The notes beneath the pieces are model-generated. The model was given only the letters and a program-made list of their open reading frames with translations. It ran no database searches and was not told where the DNA came from. The position numbers were made by a program, and so were the translations under genes. From Musa acuminata AAA Group (taxonomy: Eukaryota > Streptophyta > Magnoliopsida > Zingiberales > Musaceae), in contig NC_088327.1 in NCBI RefSeq assembly GCF_036884655.1, positions 13,649,001-13,713,000 of the forward strand: a stretch of DNA of 64,000 nt, in the 5' to 3' direction. Positions 11,345 to 23,600 of the stretch are shown here, piece after piece. Position 1 is the first letter of the stretch. Every line of letters starts with the position of its first letter.

Positions 11345-14300
11345 TTTCTTAACTTGCCACACCTACGTGATCCTGGATCAGAAGCCAAAACATGTTGGAA
11401 ACATTCAGCATCTAATTTATCCTTTTCTTTGAATGTGATATTTGTTTCTAAAATTTTGTGTGTTTCTGTATTGTCAAAGATGGCAATTTGGACGTGGTGG
11501 TGGTCTTTTTTTTTGGTTAATTACATGAGGTGAAGTTGGTGGATGACAATGAGCTGCAACTGCAGTATCGATGCTAAACTTAAATTTAGAAGAACGGATA
11601 CCAAAATCATTGATATTTTCGATGGATTTTGTATTATTTTATTTCATCCTCTGTGTCCATTATAATTATCTCCCTGTGATGCAATGTTAATCTCGGTGAT
11701 GATGGTGGGGGTGTTCGTGACGATTAAGATTATCTTTTGTAGTTAGTCATTTTTAGTATTTTGATTTTTAAACTTAAAAAATTATATTAGTATCTTTATA
11801 GTTATAGAAGTTAAATATTTAATTTAATTTTTTTTTTAGTTGTCGATTTTATCAAGATAATTTTACTATTCTCATTTCCTTAATTAAAATGAATGAATTT
11901 GTGAAAGCTTTCGTCGGACAAGTGGGATAAAATAATTTTTCCGTCGAATAAAAAAGATGAATTACTTTGGAATATTATGGCCAGTTGAGAGCTCCCAACT
12001 GTGCGTGCGCTACGCCATTAGGTAGGCTGTCCGGTAGGAAAACGAAGTTTTCATAGTAAATATACTTTGATAAAATTATTTTTTTAGTATAAATAGAAAT
12101 GAGGTTAAATATTTTATTTTTATAACGATGTTAATATAATTTTTTTTAAGTCTAAAGATCGAGATGTTAAAGATGATTAATTATAAAAGATAATCTATAC
12201 CTGTGGGGTCACAAGGAGTTCCTTCGTCTGTGACCCCTTTTTTTTTCTTTTTTATCTTTGTTATTGACGGGAAGATATACTAGATAGGTACCAAATTATC
12301 ATATTACCCTTTGATGGTTTTGATTTTGAGTTTGATTATTATTTTTAATTAAATCAATTTATGAATTAATCAGATCACCCATTCAAAAAAATATGACTTT
12401 GTTTAAAAAAGTATATATATAATTAAAATAATTTACTATTTTAATTAAGGTCAATTTGAGTAAGCTTTAGCCTTTATCTCTCATATTTGAGTCCAAATAA
12501 ACGTGCCCATGAACTGCAGGGAATAAATTATAGGTTTGGCTTGGATTGTTAGCAGCGATCTAATGTGATGATTGGTGGCAGTGATCTTAAGAACTCATCA
12601 TTCCTTTTTTTTTTTTGGTCTACTAGTAGACAAGTCAATAGGGTAACTATAACGTTGAGGGTGATAGACAATTAATATTGCGGCGACTGACATGCGGATC
12701 CAAACATTAATATAGGATTTATTTATGGCATGCAGATAAAAGATTAGACCGACATGAGGTTTAAAACATTAATATAGGATTTATTTATGTGATGTTTATG
12801 TACGAACTCTTTTTAACCCCTCATGAACAGAAGAGTTAAGTGGCTGGCTGTGTATGGTCTTTCATTGATACCTGAGCTGATACGTATCGTGCCCTTTCAC
12901 TGATGAAACAAGTCATTTCCCTTTGAATTGATATTTTATCTTGATATTTTTTTATTTTATTTTTTGGCAAGTGACGATGATGATGATGAGATTTGAACTC
13001 AGTATCTTACGATAAACATGTCATTTTTCTTTGAATTGATATTTTACTTTTATATATTTTTCTTAAAAATAGGATTCGAGTTTATTTACTTACGATAAAC
13101 TGTTAAAAGTCTTTACCAACTAAATTAGTTGATGTCTTCGAAAACGTATAAAATGTGGTTTCAAACCCTTTAATTTTTGGGAAGAGAATCTAAACCACTA
13201 TCATCAATCAATCGAGGCATTGATAGATATTACTCGACTCAACTTAAGGCTTTCATCATCAATCATCTTCATACTCCTGTGATTCTCATAGTACATTAAT
13301 AGGCACAACTCTCATTCTTCACACTAGTCTTCTGGCTAATCTGCATTCGATTTTGATACCATTAGTTTCCATCTAGCTTAAACAATGTCTCATTTAAATC
13401 GAAGATATTCAATTGCAACAATTTTTCTATCACTCATCGTGGAAAGATGATTAGAGTTCATTAGGTACTAATCCTAACTAATGATAATGTTAGGAAGACA
13501 TCTACAATAGATGCCAAAACTTTGAAGTATTATTTATTATATGTAACCACATAATAAATAATACTTTAAAGTTTGGATGAACTGTGCCATGTTGATTAGG
13601 ATGATTCATTAGTCGGTGCATTTAGTATGACTCGTAAGAGATACACAAACACCATAAGCTCTGTCCTCTCCTCGTGAAACAGCTCTGCATCGGTCTTATA
13701 CTTTTGTTTCTTCCGTAGAAACTGTGTTTGACATCTCAACCAGAAGAATATTATATGATACAGTTCACAGAGAAGCATCCAACTGCTGGTAATCAAAATC
13801 CAAGGCATTATACCCTATAAGTGCTTACGGAAATCTCTATCACACAGATTTTCTTCAGTCAAATTATATTTTAATCTGCCGGCAAAAGAAGAATGAATCA
13901 GCAGACACGCCAAGAAGACGATCGTAGCAGAATTCTCTTATGTTGTTTGGATGACGTTCTACAGATAGTTTAATAGCAGAGGGGCATATCATCAAGACGA
14001 CGATCAACACCACCATGCATCAAATCTATGCCCCTATCCATAACGAGGGGTCATTTGCCCTCGCCCTTCCGTGAATGAACTCTCAGTGAACTGCTGAGAT
14101 CAAGCGTAGGTTGGTTAGCGGATAGGCATCAGCATGTCCATATCTACGTTTGGACTCCACGATCTGAGATGTTAGAGAGTCAGCATAGGCAGCAGATGTG
14201 AAGAAGTCATCTTCTCCCCTGTTAGGTTTTGATCATGCATTTTTAGTGCTGTCAACCTAAGCATGATTGAGGAATATTCAATGCCTACTCTGCTTTGTCT

Positions 14301-14556
14301 TCACCTTTCTGTCACCCATCCACGATGATGGCCTAAAGAATGCACGAGTTGCAGGCCATTCAAAAGGTTTGCGGTTCCACCCACAGGTCTGCAAGCAACC
14401 ACATGCGGTCCTCTCAGATTCCATTAGGTAATGATGGCAATTGGAACAGAAAACTTGGCACGAGAGAAAGAACCGATTAGAAGCATAGATATTGAGAGCA
14501 AATCTAAAGTATTGCTCTCGATCGGACAGAGGTTACATGATGAGAACCGCATGGCA
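11345..14556. other. Intergenic region between PPAN and HIPP genes
   Basis: No coding sequence is recognised. A 24-bp direct repeat built around ACATTAATATAGGATTTATT occurs near 12704 and 12764. A 70-aa minus-strand ORF at 13596-13808 with hydrophobic N-terminal residues is unassigned and probably fortuitous. The strongest structure is the hairpin listed at 13517-13574. The HIPP 3' UTR must lie at the right edge. Confidence 0.5.
13517..13574. repeat. Near-perfect 24-bp inverted repeat with 10-nt spacer
   Basis: Arms 13517-13540 (starting AAACTTTGAAGTATTATTTA) and 13551-13574 are reverse complements with one mismatch, separated by ATGTAACCAC. This would form a stable AT-rich hairpin. It could be a small MITE-like fragment or a fold-back; no target-site duplication was verified. 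Confidence 0.8.
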
Positions 14557-15615
14557 TCACATAATACTGCAAGAATTGGGGTTCTCATCGCTGAACATGC
14601 TGTTGTATGGGTCTGGGTGCTGCACTGGAGCCGATGAGTTAGCGTCGAGATTGCTGTAGAAGTATTCCGGCGGGGGAGGATATGAATACATGTAACCCTG
14701 CGACGCTGGCTGCATTGGCGAAACATAGTAGGATTGGCTGATGCTTGGCTGTGCCGTGTTGTAGCTCATGATGTACGCCGGCTGCGGCGGAAACGCCGGG
14801 TGAGAGTTGCTTTCACCTCTGACATCAGAATCGTCGATGCCGAGTCGTACGTTGCTGTCTTTCTCAGCCCTCTTCTCGCCGCCGCCGCCGCTGTGGCCAC
14901 CATTATTAGTAGCTTCTTTGCTCGCAGGAGCCTTCTCGGCACTGTCGACGGTCGTTTCGGCAGGTGGTTTGGAGATCTCAGCGGTTTTTTCACCGGCTTT
15001 TGCGACCTCTTTGCTCGTGTTATCTGCGGTTTTAGCTTTGGTTTCCTTGGTCTCGGAGACAGATCTGTTGTCGGCTACAGGTTTATCAGCATCCCCGCGC
15101 TTTGCTGCGGCGGGAGAGGGAGCGGTGCTTTTAGACGACTCTTTGCTCTCGTCCTTGAGACTCACATCGTTTTTGCCGTGGTGAAAGAACTGGTGACTCG
15201 GTTTCTTGTCGAGCCAGAGCTCGGCATGCTTCCCAGACTTCTTCAGCTTAGCTATCAGAGCTTGGGGATCTAAAGGGGCCTTGACGGTCACCTTGTTCTG
15301 CCTGGCATCAATCTCGACCTCATCAACACCTACGAAGAAGGCTCATATAAAGACCGACAGGATGAAGAAATCGAACAAAAGGTTGAGCTCTTTCTTCTTT
15401 CTACCTTTAATTTTGCTGAGGATTTTGTACACCTTCTTCTTGCATCCTTCGCAGTGGATCGAGACCTTCAACACCGAAACCTGCAGAACCAAAATATTAG
15501 ATTCTACATGCTCAAGCAAACAGTCCTTTAAATGTCGACCACAAGATACGATGGAAAAGAGAGTGTAGTAGCCGACCGAAACCTTGTTTATGATGGCTTC
15601 TCCTTCTGACGTCAT
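14557..15615 (-). CDS. Heavy-metal-associated isoprenylated plant protein (HIPP)
   Basis: Three exons on the minus strand, 15583-15615, 15405-15480 and 14557-15329, giving 293 aa. The HMA domain (about residues 12-70) has the metal-binding core H-C-E-G-C with Cys21 and Cys24, continues through KKKVYKILSKIKGVDEVEID, and closes with LIAKLKKSGKHAELW, the standard end of plant HIPP domains. A long Lys/Glu/Ala/Ser linker follows, then a Tyr/Pro/Ser-rich tail (YSYPPPPEYFYSN), and the protein ends CSIM, a CaaX farnesylation box. HIPPs are metallochaperone-like proteins at membranes or the nucleus, involved in metal homeostasis and stress. Both introns have AG acceptors; exon 1 ends at a weak GTTTCG donor. 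Intron 1 is 102 nt, open in frame, so its retention would keep the reading frame. The metal bound cannot be deduced. Confidence 0.9.
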
Positions 15616-15813
15616 CGAGAAATTTGCCTGCAGAGAGGGGAATGATGAACTCGGGACGAATCTGCAGAGTTAGAGAAGAAGCACGAGAGAGACAAGCGAT
15701 GGCTGTCGAGAGAAACAACCAAAAAGGATAAGAAGTGGGTTCAGTGTCTTGCGATGGATTGCAAGGGGGAAGGCGAGATTGGCTTTGGGAGATTACAGAA
15801 AGCCACTGGTTCT

Positions 15814-15821
15814 CTTTTATA
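15814..15821 (-). promoter_or_regulatory. TATA box of the HIPP gene
   Basis: TATAAAAG on the minus strand, about 200 bp upstream of the HIPP ATG. The spacing implies a leader of roughly 170 nt. Confidence 0.5.
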
Positions 15822-16575
15822 ATTGGATTAAAAGCTCCTCCACCGGTTGGGCTGACGAAGCCATGATGAAAGATTGACCAATTTGGTGGCTGAGGCCCCC
15901 CATGTGTTCATAGTTTTGAAGGATGATCATGACGCCACTAAGTTTAATATTGTGTCTCTTCTTTGATGCGATCGAAATTTGCTTGAATTAGTTTGCTGCA
16001 TATTATCAACAAAAATAACGAGTCAATTATTGTATCAGGAGAACTCGTGACGGCCGAACAGTATCAGCGACACTCATCGGTGAAGAGTCAACTATCGATC
16101 GATCAACATTGGCTTCGCAATCAGATCTTTTCCTGCCTCATTTTACACGCGGAGAGGGAGACAAAGAGGTTGATGGAAGCGTAATCATTCGTGCGAGCCA
16201 CTCTGTTCGAAGTCCATTCGAGCCGATCGCACGAGAGTCGTGTATCATTTGTCCATCGGTTCTCGGTGGAACGGCACTCGTTGACGCCGAGAAGTTGGTA
16301 CGAAAGCAAATACGATCCACTCGTGCAAAACGATTTCTTTTGTTTTGGTGATTATGCATATTTCTTTTTGCAGAGTCGTAATATACTTGGAAACCATATT
16401 GAATATTAAAATCAGTGAGTACAAGAATATCCGGGAGTTCCAACAGCTCATAAATATTAAACATCCACAAAGTACTGTTAGATTTGATTTAAATGGAGCA
16501 ACTATCATTAATCTCAGATAAGTAATGATCATCGTGACCTGCGAATGAACCATGGAGACTCAAACCGATAATTAT
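15822..16575. other. HIPP upstream flank, no gene recognised
   Basis: Several overlapping ORFs of 60-110 aa occur on both strands around 16109-16553, but none resembles a known family and they mutually overlap. Treated as non-coding. Confidence 0.45.
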
Positions 16576-17037
16576 TGATAGGAAACATATTGACGGTCAA
16601 TCATCATTCGATATCTATCGTCGTCGTATCGGAGGAAAAGGTTCCGATCACCTTTTACCTATCTGCCCCCATGGACAATAGTCCAAGGGAGGCTATTTAG
16701 GCTTATCTTTTTTCTATCATCCACGTGGATAAAATATCAAAAAGGAACGTTGGGGTAATTATAGGTTGTCCACTCCATGGACTAAGTATAAAAGCTAACC
16801 CTTGACACCGTGTCGAGAGACTCTTTTTTCAAGAAAAATCCATACCTAAAAAAGACCTCGAAGTGACTCAAACATCGAAGGGATTGGGTCGAGAAACTTC
16901 TCCCGATATTGGTCCTAGTATAGATGGTGCCTTGGGAGCTCGACCCCCCCACCTCAGAGCCACTTCGGACACTCATACACCTTCGAGTTTGGATCACGTC
17001 GGGTTGACTCAAACGTTGACGATGGTTTCCCCTAATA
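16576..17037 (+). repeat. 5' LTR of the gag-only Ty3 element
   Basis: Contains a clear TATA box, TATAAAAG at 16787-16794. The right boundary is inferred from alignment with the copy at 20183-20674. Confidence 0.65.
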
Positions 17038-17559
17038 TTTTTGCACTAAAGGAAAAGCCTGATGTCATAGGAATGCCCGTCCATCAACCCTCTCAATGAA
17101 TGCTCCGATGATAAGGCCCTGCCTTCGACCCATAGCACTTTTACTCAGGGAGGACAATTGTCATCCTTCCCATATGTGGATATGTCCACTTTAGCGTAAA
17201 TACTAATGTGGTACTGGTGTTTGTTCAATGACGCAAGCCTCTCGCCCTGTGGAACGATCTCGAGCCACCTACTTATCCCCTTTGAGGTATTCCTGGACCT
17301 CACTCATCAGGTGTAGACGCTAACAAGCATGATGCAAGTTATTGCCTAGCTCTTGCCTCCGCTAACCTAACAAGTAACGCTATCTCAACCATGATCAATA
17401 CCTCGACTATCATTGGCAACGATGCTCGTTGGGGTCCCCTCACTCGACATGGTGCTAGCATCTTAGGATCGCCCAAGGCCCGTGGAATTGTCGGCCAAGG
17501 AAGCACCCCACTCTCTAATCATAGAATTCAATGCACCATCGCACCATCACTCTGCTCTA

Positions 17560-18470
17560 CCTGAATCCGAGACTCAGTCAGCAGATTTGATGGATCACTC
17601 CTTGAGGATCTAGTTATGGTAAATGGACTAACACTTAGAAGAGATGCGATGAGAGTTCCAACATTTGATGGATCAATCCTGACAAACTTTCGCCTCCCAT
17701 CGCTAGAGACCTTTGATGGCAGTACATATCCCATAGAGCACATTACTGCCTTCCGTGCCTAGATGTCATTGTACGATACCTCGTATGTCCTGATGTATTG
17801 TGCCTTCTTGACAATGTTAAGAGGCCGACACGAGAATGGTACACCAATTTGAAGTCGCTCTTGATCGGCTCCTTTGCTCAGCTCGCAAAGGAGTTTGAGC
17901 ACTACTTGGGAATGTGCGCTCGAGGCCATTGGTGACAATGCTTCCCAAACTCAAGTAAAGGGAGGAAGAAACACTCTTTGATTTCGTTGTTCGATTTACT
18001 AACGAGATCCAAGGCATGCAAGAAACTCATTCATCGTTTGTAATTTAGATCTTCATGATGGGGCTCAATCCCTCTCACTTTTTTTTATCGTTGGTGGAGA
18101 GGCCACCGGTGACGGTGCTCGAGATGCTCCACAAGACCAACCAATATAATGCTATGTAGTCAATGGTCTCAAGTAAGCACAAGGAGACGCACACAAGGTC
18201 GAGAAAGGAGCTACTATCGTCACTCGTAACCCCAAGGTAACACGATAAAAAAAATGTTCGACCCAATGAAGAACATGAGACAAAGAAGAAATAACTGACC
18301 TAAGCTTCCTCGCCTGAGGTATGAGGAAGAAAGGCTCTTGAAAGACCCTTAACTGATGAAGACACTACTAGAGAAGAGGAACAAACCCAAGTATTACTGC
18401 TTCCACCACGATTATAGCCATAATAGGGAGGACTATCATAATTTAAAGGAACAAATCGAAGAACTCATTT
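17560..18470 (+). pseudogene. Degenerate Ty3 gag with residual zinc knuckle
   Basis: Recognisable gag blocks across frames and stops: SLETFDGSTYPIEHITAFRA (17689-17761), MSLYDTSYVLMYCAFLT, and YYCFHHDYSHNREDYHNLKE plus QIEELI (about 18391-18470). In intact relatives the last block is a C-x2-H-type knuckle ending in Cys, which here is Tyr. Multiple stops and frameshifts exclude a functional protein. Confidence 0.75.
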
Positions 18471-18689
18471 GTCAGAGACACCTCAGGAGGTTTGTTTGGA
18501 GGCATCGAAAACCTTCATCCTGACCTCAAAGGTCGGTGGAGAGGCAGATCAACGTTATCATTGGTGGACCTATCTCAGGATGAGGTAGCTCCTCAGGTCA
18601 TAAAGCCTATGCTTGGGCTACCATCAAAAAGTGCTCGAGGTCCAAAGATGACTCAAAAATAACTTTCAAGGAAAAAGAGACAAAGCACC

Positions 18690-19130
18690 TTGACCCAAAT
18701 CATAAACGATGCCTTGGTGGTCTCCGTGAGGATGATTAACGCCCGAGTGAAGAGGGTCATGATTGATACATGGTTCATTGTCGACTCCATCTCCCCTCTC
18801 GGGATTATGAGTCAACATGTCATGCTTAGCGATGAGCCCTTCTCCAAAACGATGATGACCAAATTCATGATGGTCGACATCCCCTCGACGTACAACACGA
18901 TCATAGGCTGACCCCCAATCAATAGGTTGAGGGCAATGATATCGACCTACCACGTGATGATTAAATTCTTAATAAGGACCGACATCAGAAAGCTGAGAAG
19001 CAACCAGAGGGAGTTGTGCCAATGCTATCTAATGGTGGCCTCCTTATCGAAGAAGGCCCAGCTCGAGGCATTGTAGATTGATCTTAGAAATTTTGTCAAG
19101 CCCCTCCCACATCTAGAGTCGATGGAGTCA
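18690..19130 (+). pseudogene. Remnant aspartic protease region of the Ty3 element
   Basis: Encodes NDALVVSVRMINARVKRVMI followed by DT, then jumps to SISPLGIMSQHVML and MVDIPSTYNTIIG. The catalytic D-T-G/S context is broken directly after Asp-Thr by what looks like an internal deletion of about 25-30 residues relative to the family pattern. A stop follows, and the reading continues as INRLRAMISTYHVMIKF. Confidence 0.65.
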
Positions 19131-19299
19131 TTAATCAATGCACTCGTGGACAAAGCTTGTCACGATAGGAAGAGAATCTGAAATCTACTACGATGGAGGG
19201 AGGACTTGAAGCCCAGCACGACGAAGGAAGGACTCAAAGCCCGTCACAATAGGAGGACTCAAAATCCTTCACGATAGAGGAAGGACTCAAACCCCGTTA

Positions 19300-20060
19300 T
19301 AGCAAACAAAGAAAAAGAAATTTGTTAAGTAGAAGCAAAAGGTGAAATGTGCCCAAGACATGTGAGTCAGGAAACCCGACCTGCACTAAGATAAATCCAC
19401 TATAGCGAAGGCATAAAACAAAATATGCCCAAGGCATATGAGTCAGGAAACTCGACTTGAGCCAAAATAAATCAGCTACGGTGGAGGCATAGGCCAAATG
19501 TGCCCGAGGTGTGTGAGTCAGAAACTCGACCCACGCTAAGGTAAATTCGTTATGGTGGAAGCGCAGGGCAAAACGTACCTACGGCACGTGAGTCGGGAAA
19601 CTCGACCCATGCTAAAATAAATTCGCTACGGCGGAGGCTCAGGGAAAAATGTGCTCGAGGTGCGTGAGTTAGGAAACTCGACTCACGCTAAAATAAATCC
19701 GCCATGATAAAGACCCAGGGCGAAATGTGCTTGAGTCGAGAAATCCGACCCGTGCTAATATAAATCTGCTATAGCGGAGGCATATGATCCAATGTGCTCG
19801 AAGTGTGAGTCGGGAAACTCAACCCACGCTAAGATAAATCCGCTACGGCAGAAGCGTAAGGCTAAATATGCCCAAGGCGTGTGAGTTGGGAAACTCAACC
19901 TGTGCCAATATAAACCTACTACGACGGAGGCGTAAGGCCAGATAAGCCCAATGCGTGGGTCATGAAACTCAACCCATGCTAAGATAAATTCGCTATGGCA
20001 GAAGCGTAGGACAAAATGTGCTCAAGATATATGAGTAAGAGAAAACCGACCCATGCCTAC
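19300..20060 (+). repeat. Minisatellite of about 76 bp, roughly ten copies, inside the Ty3 element
   Basis: Units recur about every 72-78 bp, each with GTGAGTCGGGAAACTCGACC, then GCTAA-ATAAAT(C/T)CGCTA and GGCGGAGGC-like segments. Starts are seen near 19364, 19439, 19511, 19588, 19664, 19733, 19805, 19882, 19955 and 20033. A shorter repeat based on GGAAGGACTCAAA precedes it (19170-19300). The block sits where pol would be in an autonomous element. Confidence 0.85.
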
Positions 20061-20182
20061 ATGTGTCTCCTTCACACTATAGAGGAATAGGTTAACGATA
20101 AGTTTGTAAGGTGAATTGAACGCCGCACTCCGAACCCCTCTAACTGAAGCCCCGAAGCATGCCTTCGAGAGAGATGGATAAA

Positions 20183-20674
20183 TGATAAGAAATATATTAA
20201 CGACTAATCATCGTTCGACACCTATCACCACATAGAGGTTGGCGTGGAAGGAAACAATCCCAATCACCCTCAATCTATCCGCCCTCGTGGACAACAATCC
20301 AAGAGAGACCATCTACTTGTCTCCCTCTTATCACCCACATGAACAAAACATCAAAGGGGGACATTAGGACAATTGTAAACTATCCCCTCCATAGACCAGG
20401 TATAAAAGCCAACCCCTGATGTCATGCCAAGGGACTCTTTTTTCGAGAAAAACCCATATCCAAAAATGACCTCGGACTAAATTAAACATCAAATACATCA
20501 TATTAGAAAACTTCTCCCAACATTAATTTTCATGCAAACAACACCTGAAGGGCAGGACTCACCTATCTCGAGACCACCTCAAAGCCACTTTGTAATCACT
20601 TCGAATACTCATATGCTTTCGAGTTTGCACCACATCGAATTGATTAGAACGTCAACAATAATTTTGTCTAACCA
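20183..20674 (+). repeat. 3' LTR of the gag-only Ty3 element
   Basis: Begins TGATAAG and ends about TCTAACCA. TATAAAAG lies at 20401-20408 in the position matching the 5' copy. Confidence 0.65.
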
Positions 20675-23600
20675 GTTTGATGTTTTAGATGGCATTTGTT
20701 ATGGTTTCAGAAGCCTATACTACATGATCTTGGCATGCAAGCAACGGATACATTAGCATACGAGTTGACATAAAGCTAAAGATACTATTGATTGCTCACA
20801 GAGATACTATCAAACATCCAAAGAATTGTCCGCACATTACTGGTTGTCAAAATTTGTGATTTCACCAAACACAGCAATAACCGGTATCATCTATTTAACC
20901 CCAAAAGATCCATGACTCATAATTGAATTACTAATGCAAATGATTGATTGTTGTACACAGCAAAGTTCTCTGGTCAAAATTAATACATGAACTTCATGTC
21001 GGTTCACCATCACAGAAGTGAGTGATTCTTGATATAACCAACAGTTCCTGCAAGTTGGATGAATAACCATCAGCATTACTGTTTAATATGAAAACAGAGT
21101 CACGCTAACAAGTTAATCCAGTAGGGAAAACAAGGCAAAGATAAATCCATAAGATGCATCACAATGGAACATTTGTTGTATATGATTTCACATAAGTGAG
21201 ATCCATAACCACAGATTTCATATCTTTAACTCAAATGAGGGCCAGTGATGCATGCAAAATCTAATTTACTTCTCATTTGTTGCATATGTTCATGGTGATG
21301 TAGTTATTGCTCATGCTATCATCAGATCCAAAGAGTTTATAACTTGCAATGGCTGTAGGTCACCATCCATCGGGATGTTGATTGGTCATTTGTGGTTGTC
21401 AGCAGACACCGTGGCCACTCCGGCCATGCCAAAACACAGCTAGCTACCTCTTTCCCGGGAGACGATAAGAAGCAAGTCCACTGGGTTGCCTTTGTAGTTA
21501 AATAATGTTTCTTATGGTTATCCTCCAAAGCACACAAATATTCAATAGTGCAGATTTTTTTCCATAAACTCAGAACGTGCATTCATCAAAATTTTAAATT
21601 AAATTAACCCACCATAACCTTGTTGAGAGAATGACCATAATGTATGAAAGTAGAATTCCTTGTATTCTCATTTGAGAATGAAAAGAAGGATTTTTGACTT
21701 GGGAGAGTTCAGAAAAAAAAAAGATTTTTTGACTTGCCTTTTTCATTTTCCCTTATAAAAATAACTCAATCAAAATAAAATTATTAATCTACAAGAACGG
21801 AATGTTTGTTATGTTTAATATCTTATATCTCTCCAGACAGCCATCCACATGTAAAACTCCAAATTTACTAGCCATGACATTATGTTGAATTCATAGCCTA
21901 TCACAATTTAACTGCAACTCATTTCCATAGCTAGAAAGCACACTGTCCGCCAAAAGCTCCAAACTTAACTACAAAATGCATCAATCATGGTTCCATCTCA
22001 ATTCAAGATGGCTAGATGAAAATCTAGAAGACCTCATCTATAACCATTTCGAGAAGTTGGAGATGATAAATAAACAGGCCCGAAATATGATCAAGAATCA
22101 CCGATCATCTAAAGAATTAAATCAACCCAAGCTAATCAAGTCACCTTAGATTTGAGGCTAAAATTGGATCTACTACTTCATCAAGTCGATTAAAATAATA
22201 GAAAACTCACATTAAATCTAAGCATTTAGATTCAATGACACACATTAGAATATGCAAAAACAGGTAAATTGGAACTGCCTTAGGTCTTGACAAGATTCAA
22301 CCCAATCATTTTAATCCAACTGATTTAATCTGACATGCAGATTAACTAATACTCAATTAAGCCATACATATTATAATAGCTTAAAAAAGATACAAACTCC
22401 TAAAATGACACAAGGTAATTTTACTCAAAATAGATCTCACATGATAAAAACACAACAATGAATAAAATGTTACAAATTAGTCACAAGAAAATATGAAGAA
22501 ATACTTCACCTTCATAAATAAGCCCTTTGTACACTTGTTGACCCAAGGAGATGTGGTTAGAGTAAACTAGGTCAAATTAAATTCAGCTCAGATTCGACCA
22601 TCAGTTCATATCCTGCTTAAACTGGGATTTTCCAAATCTACCCATATTTGGATGAACAAATCAGGATATAGACATAACCTGGGTGCAACTAATTAATAAT
22701 TCATCCATATGAAAATTTGGGTTTACTAAAGGACATACAGCCTATGGAATAGGAATAATCACTGGCTGTGTAACGGTCTTGGGGATGAAAAGAAATAGTG
22801 ACTGTTTTACTTTGTGGCCGATCGGATCATTCCAACCAGTGCAGGACTTCTCCTAACTTTGATCTTCTATTACTAATTATCATCCTCTCATCTCTAATTC
22901 GTAAGTGGTAACTATTGCTGCAACTTCTTAGAAAGTCCACTAATCTTCTGTTTTTTCTCATCAATGGAGCAAAAAACATTTTTGTCCTTGCTGCACAAGA
23001 TCTGTAGAACATCATCTTAAATATGTTTCTTCATATCAGGCTTCAAAACCATTGATAAATGATACCAACATAAATGACTCAAATATGGATTCAGCTAAGC
23101 CAAAAGAACATGTAACAAACTGGCCAGTGGAAGATCATGAATATTTGGTTTCTTATAAGTACAGGTTTTTGGAAGAACAAGGCTAGACTCACTCTCTAGC
23201 CATTGTTACTAAAAGAATCACATAAGCATTGGTGCTTTTCTAACTACCATTGTGTGTTCAGATAATGATTTAGTGCCAAATTTAAACTAAGCAAAAACTA
23301 TATCAAGCAACGGTTATATTTGAGATTTTAAACAAATGATACCCATACAAATGTTATCAAACTAGTGTGTATCAACCAGCATGGTATTGTATGCCTTGAT
23401 ACGCCATTAAAAAATGCCGAGATAATAATTTGACATAGCACAACCAGTCAACAAACCATTATTCTGGCATAATCAAATAGTATAGCACTCATTACTGTGG
23501 TCAATATATTGTGGTATTCAAAGTCATGGTTATATCCATTCATCAAAAAACTAGTCAACGACCATTAATTAGTGCTTGCATTATAGTTTTTGACTCAACT

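Larger units (their letters stand above)
16576..20674 (+). mobile_element. Old non-autonomous Ty3-type LTR element with gag and protease only
   Basis: Two diverged direct repeats of about 460-490 bp (16576-17037 and 20183-20674) share an ordered series of matches: the TGATA start, TCCAAG, TATAAAAGC, GACTCTTTTTTC and TCGAGTTT. They flank a 3.1-kb interior containing a decayed gag, a partial zinc knuckle, a deleted protease and a tandem-repeat block, with no sign of RT, RNase H or integrase. This is the architecture of gag-bearing non-autonomous elements (TR-GAG-like). The termini are approximate: the left copy seems to end in TA instead of CA, and I see no target-site duplication. The divergence between LTRs indicates an old insertion. 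Confidence 0.75.

Noticed and set aside
13596..13808. 70-aa minus-strand ORF with a hydrophobic start
   Set aside because: No recognised motif, no splice partners and AT-rich context; too weak to call a gene.
14734..15273. 179-aa and 125-aa plus-strand ORFs opposite HIPP
   Set aside because: Shadows of the HIPP linker; no family resemblance.
16109..16553. Overlapping ORFs of 60-110 aa on both strands
   Set aside because: Mutually overlapping, no family match, no splice or promoter support.
19300..20060. Regular repeats resembling a CRISPR array
   Set aside because: The whole unit is repeated, without unique spacers of constant length, inside an LTR element in plant DNA.
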